From: Streptomyces sp. SM11
GTDB lineage: Bacteria > Actinomycetota > Actinomycetes > Streptomycetales > Streptomycetaceae
Direction of reading: 5' to 3'
Length of the DNA stretch: 64,000 nucleotides
NCBI RefSeq assembly: GCF_002910905.1
Contig: NZ_NEUE01000252.1
Span: 29,498 to 93,497 of the forward strand
Shown here: one piece after another, positions 1 to 8,468 of the stretch
Numbering within the stretch: the first letter of the stretch is position 1
Layout of the letters: each line of letters begins with the position of its first letter
Program-made: the position numbers and the translations under genes
The notes under the pieces: model-generated
Database searches by the model: none
The model's input: the letters and a program-made list of their open reading frames with translations, nothing else
Told to the model about the DNA's origin: nothing

Positions 1-1
1 C

Positions 2-610
2 GCCGACCAGTTCCTGGTGCCCGGCCGTGAACTGGACGACCGGCAGGGCTTCTACGTCCTGAGTCTGCTGCGTATGGACAGCGGCAAGGCCCTGCCGGTG
101 GTACGGGGCTGGCTGCCCGGTTCCGCGAGCGACGCCCGGGTGCCCGCGGCGCCGGGGGGCGAGGTCACGGTGACCGGCGACCTCCAGGCCTCCGAGAACG
201 CCCACAGCGACGGGGTCGACGCCCGGGGCGGACTCCCCGGGGGCCAGGTCGGCATGATCAGCGCCGCGACCCTGGTGAACCTCGTCCCGTACGACGTGTA
301 CGACGCCTGGGTGACGCTTCCCGAGGCCGGGGCGGGCGCTACGGGCGGGGCGATGAAGCCCGTGCCCGCGGCGGCCCCGCAGGGCAGCGGCCTCGATCTG
401 AAGGCCTTCCAGAACCTCGGGTACACGGGCGAGTGGTTCGTCTTCGCCGGCTTCGTGCTCTTCATGTGGTTCCGACTGGTGCGCCGCGAGGCCGAGGCCG
501 TGCGCGACATCGCATTCGGCCTCGTCCCGGAAGACGAGCAGGACCCGTCCTCGCCGCAGGACGGGTCGTCCTCGCCGGACTACGACGTGGCGAGTACGCC
601 CGTGCGGTAG
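2..610 (+). CDS. SURF1 family oxidase-assembly protein, 5' end outside the window
   Basis: The frame is open from base 2, so the start and the first membrane helix lie left of the window; about 202 C-terminal residues are visible. The block VVRGWLPG and the C-terminal helix WFVFAGFVLFMWFRLV, followed by a basic then acidic tail, match the C-terminal half of bacterial SURF1 proteins. These membrane proteins help assemble the haem-copper terminal oxidase. The last 40 or so residues are low-complexity Ser/Pro/Asp and look poorly constrained. The 3' end overlaps the convergent gene at 580-1785 by 31 bp, so both transcripts share sequence there. Family assignment is from motif recognition only. 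Confidence 0.82.
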   Translation, partial: ADQFLVPGRELDDRQGFYVLSLLRMDSGKALPVVRGWLPGSASDARVPAAPGGEVTVTGDLQASENAHSDGVDARGGLPGGQVGMISAATLVNLVPYDVYDAWVTLPEAGAGATGGAMKPVPAAAPQGSGLDLKAFQNLGYTGEWFVFAGFVLFMWFRLVRREAEAVRDIAFGLVPEDEQDPSSPQDGSSSPDYDVASTPVR

Positions 611-1785
611 ACCGTGCCCGAGCAGGCGTTGGGGATCTTCGTCTCCGCGGTGGGCGCTCCCGCCTCCGGGGTGTGCGTCACCGCGACGCTGCCCTCCGCC
701 CTGCCCCCGTCCTCGCGCAGCGACTGCGCCTCGACGCCGGACTGATCGGTGCCCTCGCCGACCGATCCGCCGACGCCGTCCGCCGACGGGGTCGGGCTCG
801 GTGACGGGCCCACGGCCGGACAACTGTCGGCCGGCACCCAGGCGAACCGCACCTCGTACGCCATGGCCGGCTTCAGCAGCACCGTGCCCGGCTCCTGCGA
901 GGGGTCCGGCAGCCCGGGGGCCGCGTCGCCCGCGGCGTGCTGGACGACGCCGATCTTGAGCGGGTCGGCCGCGCCGATGGCGGTGACGCCCACCGTGCCG
1001 TTGCTGCTGACCGTGCAGACCTTGCCGGACACGTTGGCGATCTTGAAGCTGCCGTAGACCGTGCCGTCGGTCCCCGGCGCGTCGGTGCCCGCGGAGGCGA
1101 CGCCGAGCTGGCTCGGGTCGCAGACCGGCAGGGCCGCGAAACCCGGGCTGGGGGAGGCGGTCTCCTCGCCCGTCACCGCGCCGTCGGGGTCACCGCCCTC
1201 GCCTTCGGTCGGGCTGGGGTCCGGGGCGGCCTCGCCGACGCCGCCCTCCCTCTCGCGCTCGGTGGGCTCCACGATCCGCGGTCCGGGCTCCTCCGGGCCG
1301 CTGTCGTCCCCGTTGCCGCCCTGGACCTGTTCGCCGTGCCCGGCGATGGCGGGGCGGGCGGTGGACGGGCCGTCCGAGGCCGCGACATGGACGAAGGCGG
1401 GGACGGCGGTGCCGATCAGCAGGGCCGCGGCGGCCGCCCCGACGACGGCCTGCCGTCGCCTGGCCCGGCGGGCGGGGACGGCGCGGTGGAGATGTTCGAG
1501 GGTCCCCTCGGAGGGAGCGAGCTCGCACACCGCACCCCGCAGCATGCTGCGCAGGGCCACCTCGTCCAGCTCGTCGGGTTCCTCGCCGGCCTCGTACTCC
1601 ACCAGCACGGGCCGCGCGGGTTCCGGGGTCTCCCCCGGTCCGGGCCCCGCGCTCCCGCCGTACGGGCGGTCCGGACCGGTGTGCGGAGTCTCCTCCGGCC
1701 CGTGGTTCACCATTCCTTTTCCCGTCGGGTCATTCTCGTTCCTGTGCTCGGGGCCCTGTCCGGGGCGCTGCTCGGGCCCGCTCAC
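580..1785 (-). CDS. Single-pass membrane protein coupled to an ECF sigma factor; possible anti-sigma or sensor
   Basis: A 401-residue protein with a GTG start that overlaps the upstream sigma-factor stop by 4 bp (GTGA), so the two are almost certainly translated together. Residues 1-112 are cytoplasmic-type and charged, 113-133 form one membrane helix, and the rest is a Pro/Gly/Glu/Ser-rich exported linker followed by a folded region with several Cys (VCDPSQLG, GKVCTVSS, DSCPAVG). This topology and position suit an anti-sigma factor or a sensor partner. I do not see a zinc-binding HxxxCxxC motif, so a ZAS-type anti-sigma is not supported. Function is inferred from context. Confidence 0.7.
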   Translation of the reverse strand: MSGPEQRPGQGPEHRNENDPTGKGMVNHGPEETPHTGPDRPYGGSAGPGPGETPEPARPVLVEYEAGEEPDELDEVALRSMLRGAVCELAPSEGTLEHLHRAVPARRARRRQAVVGAAAAALLIGTAVPAFVHVAASDGPSTARPAIAGHGEQVQGGNGDDSGPEEPGPRIVEPTEREREGGVGEAAPDPSPTEGEGGDPDGAVTGEETASPSPGFAALPVCDPSQLGVASAGTDAPGTDGTVYGSFKIANVSGKVCTVSSNGTVGVTAIGAADPLKIGVVQHAAGDAAPGLPDPSQEPGTVLLKPAMAYEVRFAWVPADSCPAVGPSPSPTPSADGVGGSVGEGTDQSGVEAQSLREDGGRAEGSVAVTHTPEAGAPTAETKIPNACSGTVYRTGVLATS

Positions 1786-2444
1786 GTCTGGGCCTCCATC
1801 ACGACGCGCAGCGCCGCGATACCCCGGGAACCGTACGCCTTGACCGACCCCAGGGAGACACCCAGCGTCTCGGCGACCTGGGCCTCCGTCATGTCCGCGA
1901 AGTAGCGCAGCACCAGCACCTCGCGCTGGCGTCGCTGAAGGCCCTTCATCGCCTTGATCAGCGCGTCCCGCTCCAGCTGGTCGTAGGCGCCCTCCTCCGC
2001 GCTCGCCATGTCCGGCATCGGCTTGGAGAGCAGCTTCAGTCCGAGGATGCGGCGGCGCAGTGCGGAGCGCGAGAGGTTGACCACGGTCTGGCGGAGATAC
2101 GCGAGGGTCTTCTCCGGCTCGCGGACCCGGTTGCGCGCGGAGTGCACGCGGATGAACGCCTCCTGCACCACGTCCTCGCAGGACGCGGTGTCGTCCAGCA
2201 GCAGGGCCGCGAGGCCCAGTAGGGAGCGGTAGTGGGCGCGATAGGTCTCGGTGAGGTGGTCGACCGTGGTTCCAGCTGCCACCGCCTCGTCAGCGCCCCC
2301 GCGCTGCGAGGGCAGCTGGGCCGGGCGCGCAGCGGGCATGGGCGCGATCACCGGCATGCCGCCGGGCGCGCGGGGCCGCCGGAGCGGACGCGCCGACGCG
2401 CCTCGCAACGGGCCCACCACGGTGATGTCGAGAACCTCTGCCAC
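1782..2444 (-). CDS. ECF-type RNA polymerase sigma factor
   Basis: A 220-residue sigma-70 family protein. An N-terminal extension of about 60 residues rich in Pro/Arg/Ala precedes region 2 (HYRSLLGLAALLLDD, CEDVVQEAFIRVH) and region 4 (LQRRQREVLVLRYFADMTEA, ETLGVSLGSVKAYGSRG, a classic helix-turn-helix). It would direct RNA polymerase to a dedicated stress or envelope regulon. The GTG start at 2444 has no obvious Shine-Dalgarno sequence, so translation may be leaderless or begin further in. The gene is followed with 4-bp overlap by a membrane protein likely to modulate it, and it lies 272 bp downstream of asd on the same strand. Confidence 0.88.
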   Translation of the reverse strand: MAEVLDITVVGPLRGASARPLRRPRAPGGMPVIAPMPAARPAQLPSQRGGADEAVAAGTTVDHLTETYRAHYRSLLGLAALLLDDTASCEDVVQEAFIRVHSARNRVREPEKTLAYLRQTVVNLSRSALRRRILGLKLLSKPMPDMASAEEGAYDQLERDALIKAMKGLQRRQREVLVLRYFADMTEAQVAETLGVSLGSVKAYGSRGIAALRVVMEAQT

Positions 2445-2716
2445 GCCTGTTGGACACGCTGCCCCCCGTCAGGGTTGTACGCGGACGGTGCCACGTTCGG
2501 CACTGTGCGACATGCCCTCATACGTACCTGCTCTTCCCCAAATGCCCCGTCATAGCGTCCGGTCACGCAAGAAGTGACCGCATAGACGCCGCCCGGCCGA
2601 AGTTCGGTTGCAGATGGCCGGGAGATCATCGTCGGATACGACAACGCCCCAGCTCAAGAGGTTCAGACCAGCGAATTGCTCATAGGGCGTTCACAGATCC
2701 TACAAAACAGGTTCGA

Positions 2717-3790
2717 TCATCCCCGCGGAAATTCAGCGGCGACCGATTCGGCGATCTGCGCCACGTTCAAAGCCGCACCTTTTCGGAGATTGTCACCGCA
2801 AAGGAACATTTCCAGGGCATGCGGATCGTCCATCGACCGCCGGACCCGGCCCACCCAGGTGGGATCGGTACCGACCACATCCGACGGAGTGGGGAAGTCT
2901 CCGGACTCCGGGTTGTCGAACAGCACCACGCCGGGGGCTGTCGCCAGGATCTCGTGCGCCTTGCCGACGGCGACCTCGTTCTCGAAGCGGGCGTGCACGG
3001 ACATCGAGTGCGTCGCGACGACGGGAACGTACACACAGGTCGCGGTGGCCTTGAGAGCCGGCAGGCCCAGCACCTTGCGGCACTCCTCGCGGATGGCGAT
3101 CTCCTCGGAGGACCAGCCGTCCCCGGCGTCCGTACCGGCCCAGGGCACGACGTTCAGGGCGACGGGTGCGGCGAACGGGCTGTCCGCCGTGGCGGCCTCG
3201 TCACCGAGGGCCCGGCGGACGTCCCCGGGCCGGGTGCCCAGCTCCGTGCCGGCCACCAGTGCCAGCTGCTCGCGCAGGGCCGCGACGCCGTCCCGGCCCG
3301 CACCGCTGACCGCCTGGTAGGAGGAGACGATCAGCTCGCGCAGCCCGTACTCGGCGTGCAGCGCGCCGACCGCGACGATCAGCGACAGCGTGGTGCAGTT
3401 CGGGGACGCGACGATGCCGCGCGGCCGGAGCCGGGCGGCATGGGGGTTGATCTCCGGGACGACCAGCGGTACGTCGTCGTCGAGCCGGAAGGCCGCCGAG
3501 TCGTCGATGACGACGACGCCCTTGGCGGCGGCGATCGGGGCCCAGTGGGCGGACACGTCGTCCGGCACCAGGAAGAGGGCCACGTCGACGCCGTCGAACA
3601 CGTCCTCGGTGAGCGCGAGGACCTCGCTCTCCTCACCGCGCACGACCAGCTTGCGGCCGGCCGAGCGCGGCGAGGCGACGAGTCTGACCTCGCCCCAGAC
3701 ATCCGCGTGCTGCGAGAGGATCCGGAGCATGACACCGCCGATCGCCCCGGTCGCGCCGACGACCGCGAGCGAAGGGCGGTGTGCGGTCAT
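2717..3790 (-). CDS. asd: Aspartate-semialdehyde dehydrogenase
   Basis: A 357-residue protein that reduces aspartyl-phosphate to aspartate semialdehyde with NADPH, feeding lysine, diaminopimelate, threonine and methionine synthesis. The N-terminal VGATGAIGG loop binds the cofactor, Cys132 in SPNCTT is the thioester-forming nucleophile, and SYQAVSGAG and the C-terminal SMDDPHALEMF region are family-typical. The ATG at 3790 overlaps the lysC stop (ATGA), so a longer open frame running further upstream is only a lysC shadow. Coupling to lysC means the first two pathway enzymes are made together. Length is normal for the family. Confidence 0.96.
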   Translation of the reverse strand: MTAHRPSLAVVGATGAIGGVMLRILSQHADVWGEVRLVASPRSAGRKLVVRGEESEVLALTEDVFDGVDVALFLVPDDVSAHWAPIAAAKGVVVIDDSAAFRLDDDVPLVVPEINPHAARLRPRGIVASPNCTTLSLIVAVGALHAEYGLRELIVSSYQAVSGAGRDGVAALREQLALVAGTELGTRPGDVRRALGDEAATADSPFAAPVALNVVPWAGTDAGDGWSSEEIAIREECRKVLGLPALKATATCVYVPVVATHSMSVHARFENEVAVGKAHEILATAPGVVLFDNPESGDFPTPSDVVGTDPTWVGRVRRSMDDPHALEMFLCGDNLRKGAALNVAQIAESVAAEFPRG

Positions 3791-5058
3791 CGGCCGGTGC
3801 CTCCGTAGACGACGGCCTCGTCGGAGTCGCTGTCGAGACCGAAGGCGGTGTGCACGGCGCGCACGGCCTCGTTGACGTCGTCGGCACGCGTGACCACCGA
3901 GATACGGATCTCGGATGTCGAGATCAGCTCGATGTTCACGCCCGCGTCGGACAGCGCCTCGAAGAATCCGGCCGTGACGCCCGGGTTGGTCTTCATGCCC
4001 GCGCCGACCAGGGAGATCTTCGCGATCTGGTCGTCGTAGCGGAGCGAGTCGAACCCGATGCTGCTCCTGGTCCGCTCCAGGGCGTCGATGGCCTTGCGGC
4101 CCTCGGCCTTGGGCAGGGTGAAGGAGATGTCCGTCAGGCCGGTCGTCGCGGCGGAGACGTTCTGCACCACCATGTCGATGTTGACCTCGGCGTTCGCGAT
4201 GGCGCGGAAGATCGCGGCCGCCTCGCCCGGCTTGTCCGGGACGCCGACGACGGTGACCTTGGCCTCCGAGACGTCGTGGGCGACTCCGGAGATGATCGCG
4301 TGCTCCACCTGCTGGTCCCCTTGCGGCTCGTTGCTGACCCAGGTGCCGCGCAGTCCGGAGAAGGACGAGCGGACGTGGATCGGGATGTTGTAACGGCGTG
4401 CGTACTCCACGCAGCGGTGCAGCAGCACCTTGGAGCCGGACGCGGCCAGCTCCAGCATGTCCTCGAAGGAGATCCACTCGATCTTCTTCGCCTTCTTCAC
4501 GACCCGGGGGTCCGCGGTGAAGACGCCGTCGACGTCGGTGTAGATCTCACAGACCTCGGCGTCCAGCGCGGCGGCCAGCGCGACAGCGGTCGTGTCCGAC
4601 CCGCCGCGGCCGAGGGTGGTGATGTTCTTGCCCTCCTGGCTCACGCCCTGGAACCCGGCGACGATGGCGATGTTGCCCTCGTCGATCGAGGTCCGGATGC
4701 GGCCCGGCGTGACGTCGATGATGCGCGCTTTGTTGTGGACCGAGTCGGTGATGACACCGGCCTGGCTGCCCGTGAACGACTGGGCCTCATGGCCCAGGTT
4801 CTTGATCGCCATCGCCAGCAGGGCCATGGAGATCCGCTCGCCGGCGGTCAGCAGCATGTCGAACTCACGGCCGGCAGGGATCGGCGATACCTGCTCGGCG
4901 AGATCTATCAACTCGTCCGTCGTGTCGCCCATCGCGGACACCACGACAACCACCTGGTTGCCGTTTCTCTTGGCGTCGACGACTCGCTTGGCAACCCGCT
5001 TGATGCCCTCGGCATCGGCTACGGAGGAGCCTCCGTACTTCTGCACGACAAGGCCCAC
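3787..5058 (-). CDS. lysC: Aspartate kinase with likely internal start for a beta subunit
   Basis: A 423-residue aspartokinase, the first committed step of the aspartate amino-acid family. The N-terminal kinase signature VVQKYGGSSVAD and the FTADPRVV block are present, followed by two C-terminal ACT-type regulatory domains (VTVVGVPDKPGEAA, ISLVGAGMKTNPGV). I chose GTG 5058 over the ATG 21 bp upstream because GAGGAG lies five bases before it. A second in-frame GTG at 4308 has AAGGGG eight bases before it and would give a 173-residue beta subunit, as known for corynebacterial LysC. The gene is 4 bp overlapped with asd. The leader carries a 17-bp direct repeat (5232-5273). Confidence 0.95.
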   Translation of the reverse strand: MGLVVQKYGGSSVADAEGIKRVAKRVVDAKRNGNQVVVVVSAMGDTTDELIDLAEQVSPIPAGREFDMLLTAGERISMALLAMAIKNLGHEAQSFTGSQAGVITDSVHNKARIIDVTPGRIRTSIDEGNIAIVAGFQGVSQEGKNITTLGRGGSDTTAVALAAALDAEVCEIYTDVDGVFTADPRVVKKAKKIEWISFEDMLELAASGSKVLLHRCVEYARRYNIPIHVRSSFSGLRGTWVSNEPQGDQQVEHAIISGVAHDVSEAKVTVVGVPDKPGEAAAIFRAIANAEVNIDMVVQNVSAATTGLTDISFTLPKAEGRKAIDALERTRSSIGFDSLRYDDQIAKISLVGAGMKTNPGVTAGFFEALSDAGVNIELISTSEIRISVVTRADDVNEAVRAVHTAFGLDSDSDEAVVYGGTGR

Positions 5059-5231
5059 GTGCGCTCCTCGCTCAGTCATTTCTGCGGTCGGCTCAGTTTA
5101 ACGAGCAGTCCGGAATCGACCCGCCCATACCAGATGATGAGATGTCCCGCTCATCACCCGGTACGGCGTGTCGCCCCGAACCGCTCGTACGGGGCTGTTG
5201 CCCAGCCAGCCCGGGAGCACTCCCGTTTGTG

Positions 5232-5273
5232 TCCCAGCCCACACGATCGGGGCACATCCCAGCCCACACGATC
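5232..5273. repeat. 17-bp direct repeat upstream of lysC
   Basis: TCCCAGCCCACACGATC occurs at 5232-5248 and again at 5257-5273, a 25-bp period. It lies between the lysC start and the Uma2 gene stop, in the lysC-asd upstream region. It could be a pair of regulator sites or simple duplication; no known operator consensus was recognised. Confidence 0.7.
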
Positions 5274-5299
5274 CGGCGCGGTCGGGCGAGCCGGGACGG

Positions 5300-5878
5300 T
5301 CAGCCGGCGTACTCCTTGAGCTTCTCGGTGTCGAGCGTGAAGCCGACCGGTCCGGGCAGCTCGACGACCGCGCCGAAGGGCCGAGTGGTGGCGGAACGGT
5401 ACGTACCCTTCTCCGGCTCGGTGAAGACGGTGACCGAGCACGCCTCACGGTCGACGAGCAGATAGACCGGAATGCCGGCCGCCGCGTAACCGTCGGGCTT
5501 CTCGACCCGGTCGCGCCGGTTGGTGTCCGCGTCACGGGAGGTGACTTCGACGGTCATCAGTACGCCGGTGGGGTCGGCCCATTCCCCCGCCCCGGCGAAG
5601 TGCTCGTCGGGTGCGAGGACGCCGTCGGGGCGGGCCCGGCCCTTGCGGCACGTCTCGATCGCCAGGCCCTGATCGGGAAAGAGCGACAGTTCCGGACGCC
5701 ACTGCATGCACTGCCTCAGCAACCACATGACGATCGCCCCGTGATTGCCGTCGGGCGCGGGCTTGACCCGGACCTTTCCGTGGATGAACTCCAGCCGCAC
5801 CAGTTCGGGTGCTCGGCTGGCGAGTTCCTCGAACTCCTCGACACTCATCTGGGGCTGGGCGGTGGTCCTGGGGGTCAC
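5300..5878 (-). CDS. Uma2 family putative PD-(D/E)xK endonuclease
   Basis: A 192-residue Uma2 (DUF820) protein. Visible family blocks are LVRLEFIHGKVRV near the N-terminus, ARPDGVLAPDE in the middle, and VEVTSRDADTNRRDRVEK followed by GIPVYLLVD, which together supply the PD...E-x-S...K residues of a PD-(D/E)xK-like nuclease fold. Biochemical roles of Uma2 proteins are largely unproven and Streptomyces genomes carry many. GTG 5878 was chosen because AAGGAGG precedes it by seven bases; a longer open frame to 6154 lacks such support. It follows the HTH gene by 50 bp on the same strand and may be co-transcribed with it. Confidence 0.85.
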   Translation of the reverse strand: MTPRTTAQPQMSVEEFEELASRAPELVRLEFIHGKVRVKPAPDGNHGAIVMWLLRQCMQWRPELSLFPDQGLAIETCRKGRARPDGVLAPDEHFAGAGEWADPTGVLMTVEVTSRDADTNRRDRVEKPDGYAAAGIPVYLLVDREACSVTVFTEPEKGTYRSATTRPFGAVVELPGPVGFTLDTEKLKEYAG

Positions 5879-5928
5879 GGCGTCGCCTCCTTGCCTCCAT
5901 GGTGCCCCGACCGGGATGTCCCGCACGC

Positions 5929-6924
5929 TCACCGACGCGGCCTCGGGGCCGGAAGCACCGGGCGGACCGTGGCCGAGCGGAGTTCGGCCATGCGGGCGGC
6001 GACGTCGACCTCGGCGCGCGGCCGGGCCAGGAAGGTGTCCGGTACGTCGCCGGTCAGGCCCATCGCCTCGTCGCGGGCGACGGCTGCATGGCAGTCGCGG
6101 CAGACGCCGTGGTCCAGCGTGGTCGTCGTCTCGTCCTCGTCGCAGAACAGGCACATCATCACCATGCCCACGATCTGCTCGCTCGGGTGGTCCCTCTCCG
6201 GCTGCGGGGCGGGGCTCGGCGGCATCTTGGTCTCCAGTCGTTTACGGAGGAGGGGTCCGGCGGAGTGCACGGACGCCGGCAGGCCCGAGGTCAGGGCCTG
6301 GGTGAGCTGTTCGCGGCCGACGCCGCGCGCCAGCCATTCCCCGACCAGGTGTTCCAACGCCACGCAGTCACCCTCGGAGAGCTGGAGCCGGGGCTCGCGG
6401 CGGCCGAGCCCGGCGAGGACGTCGTACGCCTCCGAGCGCGGGGCCCGGACGCCGGGCTCGGGCTCCTCGACCGCTTCCGTGCCGGCGGAAGCAGCAGCGG
6501 GTGCCGGGGGCTGGCCCGGCGCGTCCATGCCCCGCACGAACCGCACATGGGCGGCCCACCAGTCGGCGTCGCGGGCGGTCCGGGAGAAGTACGTACGCGT
6601 CACCCAGCGCATCTGGCCGTCAGCCACGGTGACATGGACCCTGATGCGCCGGAGGTGTCCGGCCCGGGTCAGCCGGTCGAGCGCGCTGCGGCACGCCTGC
6701 TGCCCGAAGTCAGGCAGCTCCTCGGCCAGCACCTTGTAGCCGATCGCCGCGCCTTCGGGGAGCCGGTCGACGTACGCGGCGATCGCCGCCTCACGCGGCT
6801 CCAGGCCGGCGAAGTCAGTGGCACGGGGCGGGGCCTGGTCGGGGGCGTGGCGCTTTCCGTACCCGGCTTTCGCCATGGGGTGGGCGGGCGCGCGCAGGGC
6901 GGCACTAAGGTTGGCAGAAGCCAT
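5929..6924 (-). CDS. Winged-helix DNA-binding protein with C-terminal zinc ribbon
   Basis: A 331-residue protein. Residues about 40-125 look like a winged helix (REAAIAAYVDRLPEGAAIGY, QACRSALDRLTRAGHLRRIR). The middle is a Pro/Glu linker and a helical region, and near residue 270 CLFCDEDE...GVCRDCH gives a CxxC...CxxC-type zinc ribbon. The arrangement resembles accessory MarR/HTH-like proteins common in Streptomyces genomic islands and phages; the target is unknown. No strong ribosome-binding site precedes ATG 6924. The leader contains a GC-rich hairpin at 6966-6997. It opens the accessory stretch between lysC and recR and is followed closely by the Uma2 gene. Confidence 0.75.
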   Translation of the reverse strand: MASANLSAALRAPAHPMAKAGYGKRHAPDQAPPRATDFAGLEPREAAIAAYVDRLPEGAAIGYKVLAEELPDFGQQACRSALDRLTRAGHLRRIRVHVTVADGQMRWVTRTYFSRTARDADWWAAHVRFVRGMDAPGQPPAPAAASAGTEAVEEPEPGVRAPRSEAYDVLAGLGRREPRLQLSEGDCVALEHLVGEWLARGVGREQLTQALTSGLPASVHSAGPLLRKRLETKMPPSPAPQPERDHPSEQIVGMVMMCLFCDEDETTTTLDHGVCRDCHAAVARDEAMGLTGDVPDTFLARPRAEVDVAARMAELRSATVRPVLPAPRPRR

Positions 6925-6965
6925 GGGGGATCGTCTTTCTAAAGGGTGCGATCTCTTACGGTCAG

Positions 6966-6997
6966 ACCCCGGTCGGTGTTGCGAGCACCACCGGGGT
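6966..6997 (-). promoter_or_regulatory. GC-rich leader hairpin upstream of the HTH gene
   Basis: ACCCCGGT (6966-6973) pairs with ACCGGGGT (6990-6997), with an inner GGTG/CACC stem. It lies about 42 bp before the HTH gene start and is read in its leader. It could be a terminator/attenuator or an RNA structure protecting the transcript. Confidence 0.5.
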
Positions 6998-7331
6998 TGT
7001 CCGTTTTACGGATAGTGGGTTGCTCATCGCGAACCTAGAGCGTGCATACGCTCCGGCGCAACCCGGTCACCAAACGTCACTCCTGGTCGAATTCGCGCAG
7101 CCTGCGGTGCAGTTCGGCGTCTGGCCGGGGAGGGAGGGTGGGTGGGTTGAACCCGACCGCCCGTTCCTACAGAGAGGGCTCGAAGCCCGGCGCTCGCGAC
7201 TCGGGGCTTGAGCCTCGGGCGGACCTGCGGAGACGTACGTTTCATGGCGTTGCCCGTGATGCGGCACTGCCCGGCAGCCGTCGCATCGGCCGCCGGGTGC
7301 TTGTTGTCGACCGCGTGGTGTTGCGACTCGG
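6998..7331. other. Intergenic stretch between the HTH gene and tgmC, with a possible coding remnant
   Basis: No complete gene is convincing here. On the minus strand 7077-7130 reads RPDAELHRRLREFDQE then stop, which looks like the C-terminal tail of a regulatory protein, but a stop codon shortly upstream closes the frame. The rest shows only short overlapping open frames. A decayed gene is the simplest reading. Confidence 0.3.
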
Positions 7332-8468
7332 CTATATGCGGAGGGCCCAGCTCGGGCCCTCCGGGGAGTCGAGCCATACGCGCTGGGCCTCGTTGTCGAC
7401 GGTGAGGCCGTAGCGCTCGGGGCCGGGCTCGTCGTGCTCGGTGAAGACGCGGTGCGCGTCTTCGAGCCGGGACCACAGAGAGCGGGGGCCGGCCTCACTC
7501 ACAGTGCCGTCGGCGTGGAGGCTGGCGATCGCGCCATCGGCGGACCAGACGCGGACAGCGGTCGGCTTCTTGTCCTCGTCGAGGTCGTACTGCCAGTCGA
7601 GGTCGGGCTCGACGATGCTCAGCAGGAAGCGGTACGCGTTATTGGCAACCACGGCGGCGGGTACGTCCGTGGGGCGGCCCTCGCCGGTGGGGAGCTCGGG
7701 CCGGCACGTCGGGACGCCGTCACCGGCGGCGCGTCGCAGCGGCATGAAGTAGGCGCCTCCGGGGAGGAACTGGCCCTCGGCTTTGAGGGGGCCAGTGCGG
7801 AGGATGCGGACCAAGGCGTTGCCGAGCGGGGCGAGGATCTGGCCTGCGCCGCTGCCGGTGACGGTGCCATCGGCGAGTTGGCGTACCCATGCGGGCGGTA
7901 CGGAGTCGATGCGGCAGGTGGCGATGATGCGGTCGTACGGAGCGAGTTCCGCGTGTCCGTACGCGCCGTCGGCGAGGACGACACGCGGTTCGTATCCGGC
8001 TTCGGCGAGATGAGCGCGCGCTGCGGTGATGAGTTCGGGCTCGGTGTCGACGGTGGTCACGAGGTGGCTGCCGAGGCGGTGCGCGAGGAGTGCGGCGTTG
8101 TAGCCGGTCCCTGTGCCGATCTCCAGCGCCTTCATTCCTACACCGTCCTCGACCCGCAATGCCTCCAGCATCGTCGCCATGATCGAAGGCTGAGAGCTCG
8201 ACGAGGTCGCCGCGCCGTCGGTGCGGTGCGTGACCAAGGCTCGGTCCTCGTGCACGGCCGCGAACCACTGGTCGCGCGTCCCGGCGTCGTCCGCAGAGAT
8301 TTTGCGGCCAGTGTGGTCGTAGAAGTAGGGGACGAATACGTGCCGGGGCACTCTCTCGAACGCGGCTTGCCAGTCGGAGTCGGTCACGTCGCCTGAGTCG
8401 ACCAGGGCTTGGGCGAGCCTGGCGCGTCCGACGGCGGCGGCCTGGGCGAGGTCGGGATCGGTGGTCAC
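7332..8468 (-). CDS. tgmC: Isoaspartyl-type methyltransferase of an ATP-grasp RiPP (graspetide) system
   Basis: A 378-residue S-adenosylmethionine methyltransferase of the protein-isoaspartate (PCMT) type. SSSSQPSIMATMLEAL (about 89-104) and the SAM loop ALEIGTGTGYNAALL (115-129) are the PCMT core, followed by a long C-terminal extension typical of the methyltransferase that accompanies tgmA/tgmB. In the characterised imiditide graspetides a homologous enzyme methylates an Asp side chain in the cyclised peptide, which then closes to an aspartimide. GTG 8468 overlaps the tgmB stop by 4 bp (GTGA). It is the last gene of the cassette. Family is confident; product chemistry is inferred. Confidence 0.9.
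   Translation of the reverse strand: MTTDPDLAQAAAVGRARLAQALVDSGDVTDSDWQAAFERVPRHVFVPYFYDHTGRKISADDAGTRDQWFAAVHEDRALVTHRTDGAATSSSSQPSIMATMLEALRVEDGVGMKALEIGTGTGYNAALLAHRLGSHLVTTVDTEPELITAARAHLAEAGYEPRVVLADGAYGHAELAPYDRIIATCRIDSVPPAWVRQLADGTVTGSGAGQILAPLGNALVRILRTGPLKAEGQFLPGGAYFMPLRRAAGDGVPTCRPELPTGEGRPTDVPAAVVANNAYRFLLSIVEPDLDWQYDLDEDKKPTAVRVWSADGAIASLHADGTVSEAGPRSLWSRLEDAHRVFTEHDEPGPERYGLTVDNEAQRVWLDSPEGPSWALRI

Noticed and set aside
7141..7215. Possible tRNA-like sequence
   Set aside because: No cloverleaf with a T-loop and anticodon stem could be built.
7024..7498. Small open frames on both strands between the HTH gene and tgmC
   Set aside because: No ribosome sites, no family motif and mutual overlap; only a short tail at 7077-7130 looks coding.
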